From contig NZ_FWXL01000005.1 in assembly GCF_900176395.1 (NCBI RefSeq), positions 301,603-365,602 on the forward strand: a DNA stretch of 64,000 nucleotides. The letters run 5' to 3'. Positions 63,473 through 64,000 of the stretch are shown piece after piece. The stretch is from Novosphingobium sp. B1 (lineage in GTDB: Bacteria > Pseudomonadota > Alphaproteobacteria > Sphingomonadales > Sphingomonadaceae). Each line of letters begins with the position of its first letter. Position 1 is the first letter of the stretch. The position numbers and the translations under genes are program-made. Below the pieces are notes generated by a model. It was given only the letters and a program-made list of their open reading frames with translations, had not been told where the DNA came from and did not search any database.

Positions 63473-63631
63473 GTGAGCAACCCTGTCCAGTCATCAAAGT
63501 CGCGTCTCGCCGAACTGGTCTCACTCGACATCAGCATTCCGGACGCTGCTGCCCGCATCGGCATCACCAAGAACCGCGCCTACGCGATTTGGGCTGAAAT
63601 CAAGCGGGAGCTGGGCCCGCAGGCAGCATGA
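63473..63631 (+). CDS. Small phage-type HTH protein
   Basis: The 52-aa product starts at GTG 63473 (VSNPVQSSKSRLAELVSLDI) and carries a helix-turn-helix-like stretch IPDAAARIGITKNRAYAIW. It is divergent from the methylase fragment and overlaps the next small gene by ATGA, the typical packing of phage genes. The role is unknown, perhaps a regulator. Confidence 0.6.
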   Translation: MSNPVQSSKSRLAELVSLDISIPDAAARIGITKNRAYAIWAEIKRELGPQAA

Positions 63632-63771
63632 CCCGCGACGAACAGCAGGCCGTGGCTTGGGCGGTCAAACTCCTTGATGGATTCTTCGCGTTGACCGGCA
63701 TGGGGCCGAAGCCGGAGAACCGTGCGCTTTTCGAGACCTTGCGCGGCATGGCGAAAGGCAGGCGCTCATGA
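63628..63771 (+). CDS. Small phage-type protein
   Basis: The 47-aa product starts MTRDEQQAVAWAVKLLDGFF. It overlaps both neighbours by ATGA, which supports expression although no family is recognised. It has no signal or membrane span. Confidence 0.5.
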   Translation: MTRDEQQAVAWAVKLLDGFFALTGMGPKPENRALFETLRGMAKGRRS

Positions 63772-63995
63772 AGCCCGGCGCCCGCTTCCCCCGCAGTCGC
63801 GAGAACGTCACCAAGCGCGAAAACGCTGTTGCAGCGTTCGCCAAGGCTTCGACCGCGCCGCTGCACACGCTGACCGAAGCCATGCTTGAGAGCATTGCGG
63901 CCAGCCATGCCCGCCGCGGCACCCGTGATTTCGACCAGCTGCTCGCCAAGCTGCGCGACACCGTCGCCGCTCGCCGCCTTCGTGAGGCCGCATGA
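63768..63995 (+). CDS. Small basic phage-type protein
   Basis: The 75-aa product starts MKPGARFPRSRENVTKRENA and is basic and Ala-rich. It overlaps the preceding gene by ATGA and the next start by ATGA at 63992. No family is recognised. Confidence 0.55.
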   Translation: MKPGARFPRSRENVTKRENAVAAFAKASTAPLHTLTEAMLESIAASHARRGTRDFDQLLAKLRDTVAARRLREAA

Positions 63996-64000
63996 ACTGG
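63992..64000 (+). CDS. Start of a further element gene (cut by the window)
   Basis: ATG 63992 overlaps the preceding stop as ATGA and opens MNW before the window ends. Only the coupling supports it. Confidence 0.35.

Larger units (their letters stand above)
61398..64000. mobile_element. Left end of an integrated element at tRNA-Gln
   Basis: Everything right of the tRNA looks acquired: a tyrosine integrase, an excisionase-like HTH gene, a truncated phage-type methylase and several tiny overlapping genes. The element likely used the tRNA 3' end as attB; the tRNA stays intact. The far end is outside the window, so size and type (prophage, satellite or ICE) cannot be told. The stated start is the tRNA; the exact junction is not visible. 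Confidence 0.72.

Overview
This is a high-GC chromosomal segment from an alphaproteobacterium, most likely a sphingomonad such as Novosphingobium. The assignment is inferred from the sequence: very long antisense shadow ORFs, a TonB receptor with a plug motif common in sphingomonads, a pyrE-pdxJ-acpS-lepB run, DUF2794 and DUF983 genes, and a ctaC-D-B-G-E cytochrome oxidase cluster. Coding density is very high. No stretch over 300 bases lacks a gene, and a large share of neighbouring genes are joined by 4-nt overlaps (ATGA, GTGA or TTGA).

Layout. 1-9.6 kb: smc (5' end cut off by the window), soxR facing an arylamine N-acetyltransferase across a SoxR-type palindrome, ubiA, rsmE, gshA coupled to a small ABM protein, and an ICMT-like methyltransferase. 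9.6-24.4 kb: bamB with its YfgM-like partner, a glycosyltransferase coupled to an alpha/beta hydrolase, selO, astD, two lipoproteins, rarD, pyrC, ygfZ, a TetR regulator facing a metal-dependent hydrolase, a GNAT gene, and rplU-rpmA. 24.4-28.7 kb: a minus-strand pterin cluster folB, FolM-like reductase, moaA, moaD, moaE, plus an RNA-methylase-like gene. 28.7-36.7 kb: thrC, SURF1, DUF983, ctaE, ctaG, a 57-aa membrane protein, ctaB, ctaD, ctaC, all on the minus strand. 37-43.3 kb: pyrE, pdxJ, acpS, lepB, an AI-2E family transporter, DUF3089, ruvX and two hotdog thioesterases on the plus strand. 43.3-49.9 kb: DUF2794, cysE, hda and a DUF2066-like gene on the minus strand, then purM, a purN fused to a YjbR domain, and an MFS transporter. 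50-61.3 kb: a TonB receptor, ndk, DUF2256-holC, pepA, lptD, surA, topoisomerase IB, and yghU.

The right end, 61.4-64 kb, is the start of an integrated mobile element. A tRNA-Gln(UUG) gene is followed by a tyrosine integrase, an excisionase-like HTH protein and a 5'-truncated C5-cytosine methylase. Facing these is a run of very small, overlapping phage-type genes that continues past the window.

The core region is mostly housekeeping: envelope assembly (BamB, LptD, SurA), aerobic respiration, purine, pyrimidine, pterin and thiol metabolism. No clearly new defence or biosynthetic system was found. The most unusual items are the PurN-YjbR fusion, the pterin operon, several palindromes in promoter regions, the His/Asp-rich N-terminus of CtaD, and the decayed methylase with a coding minisatellite in the mobile element.
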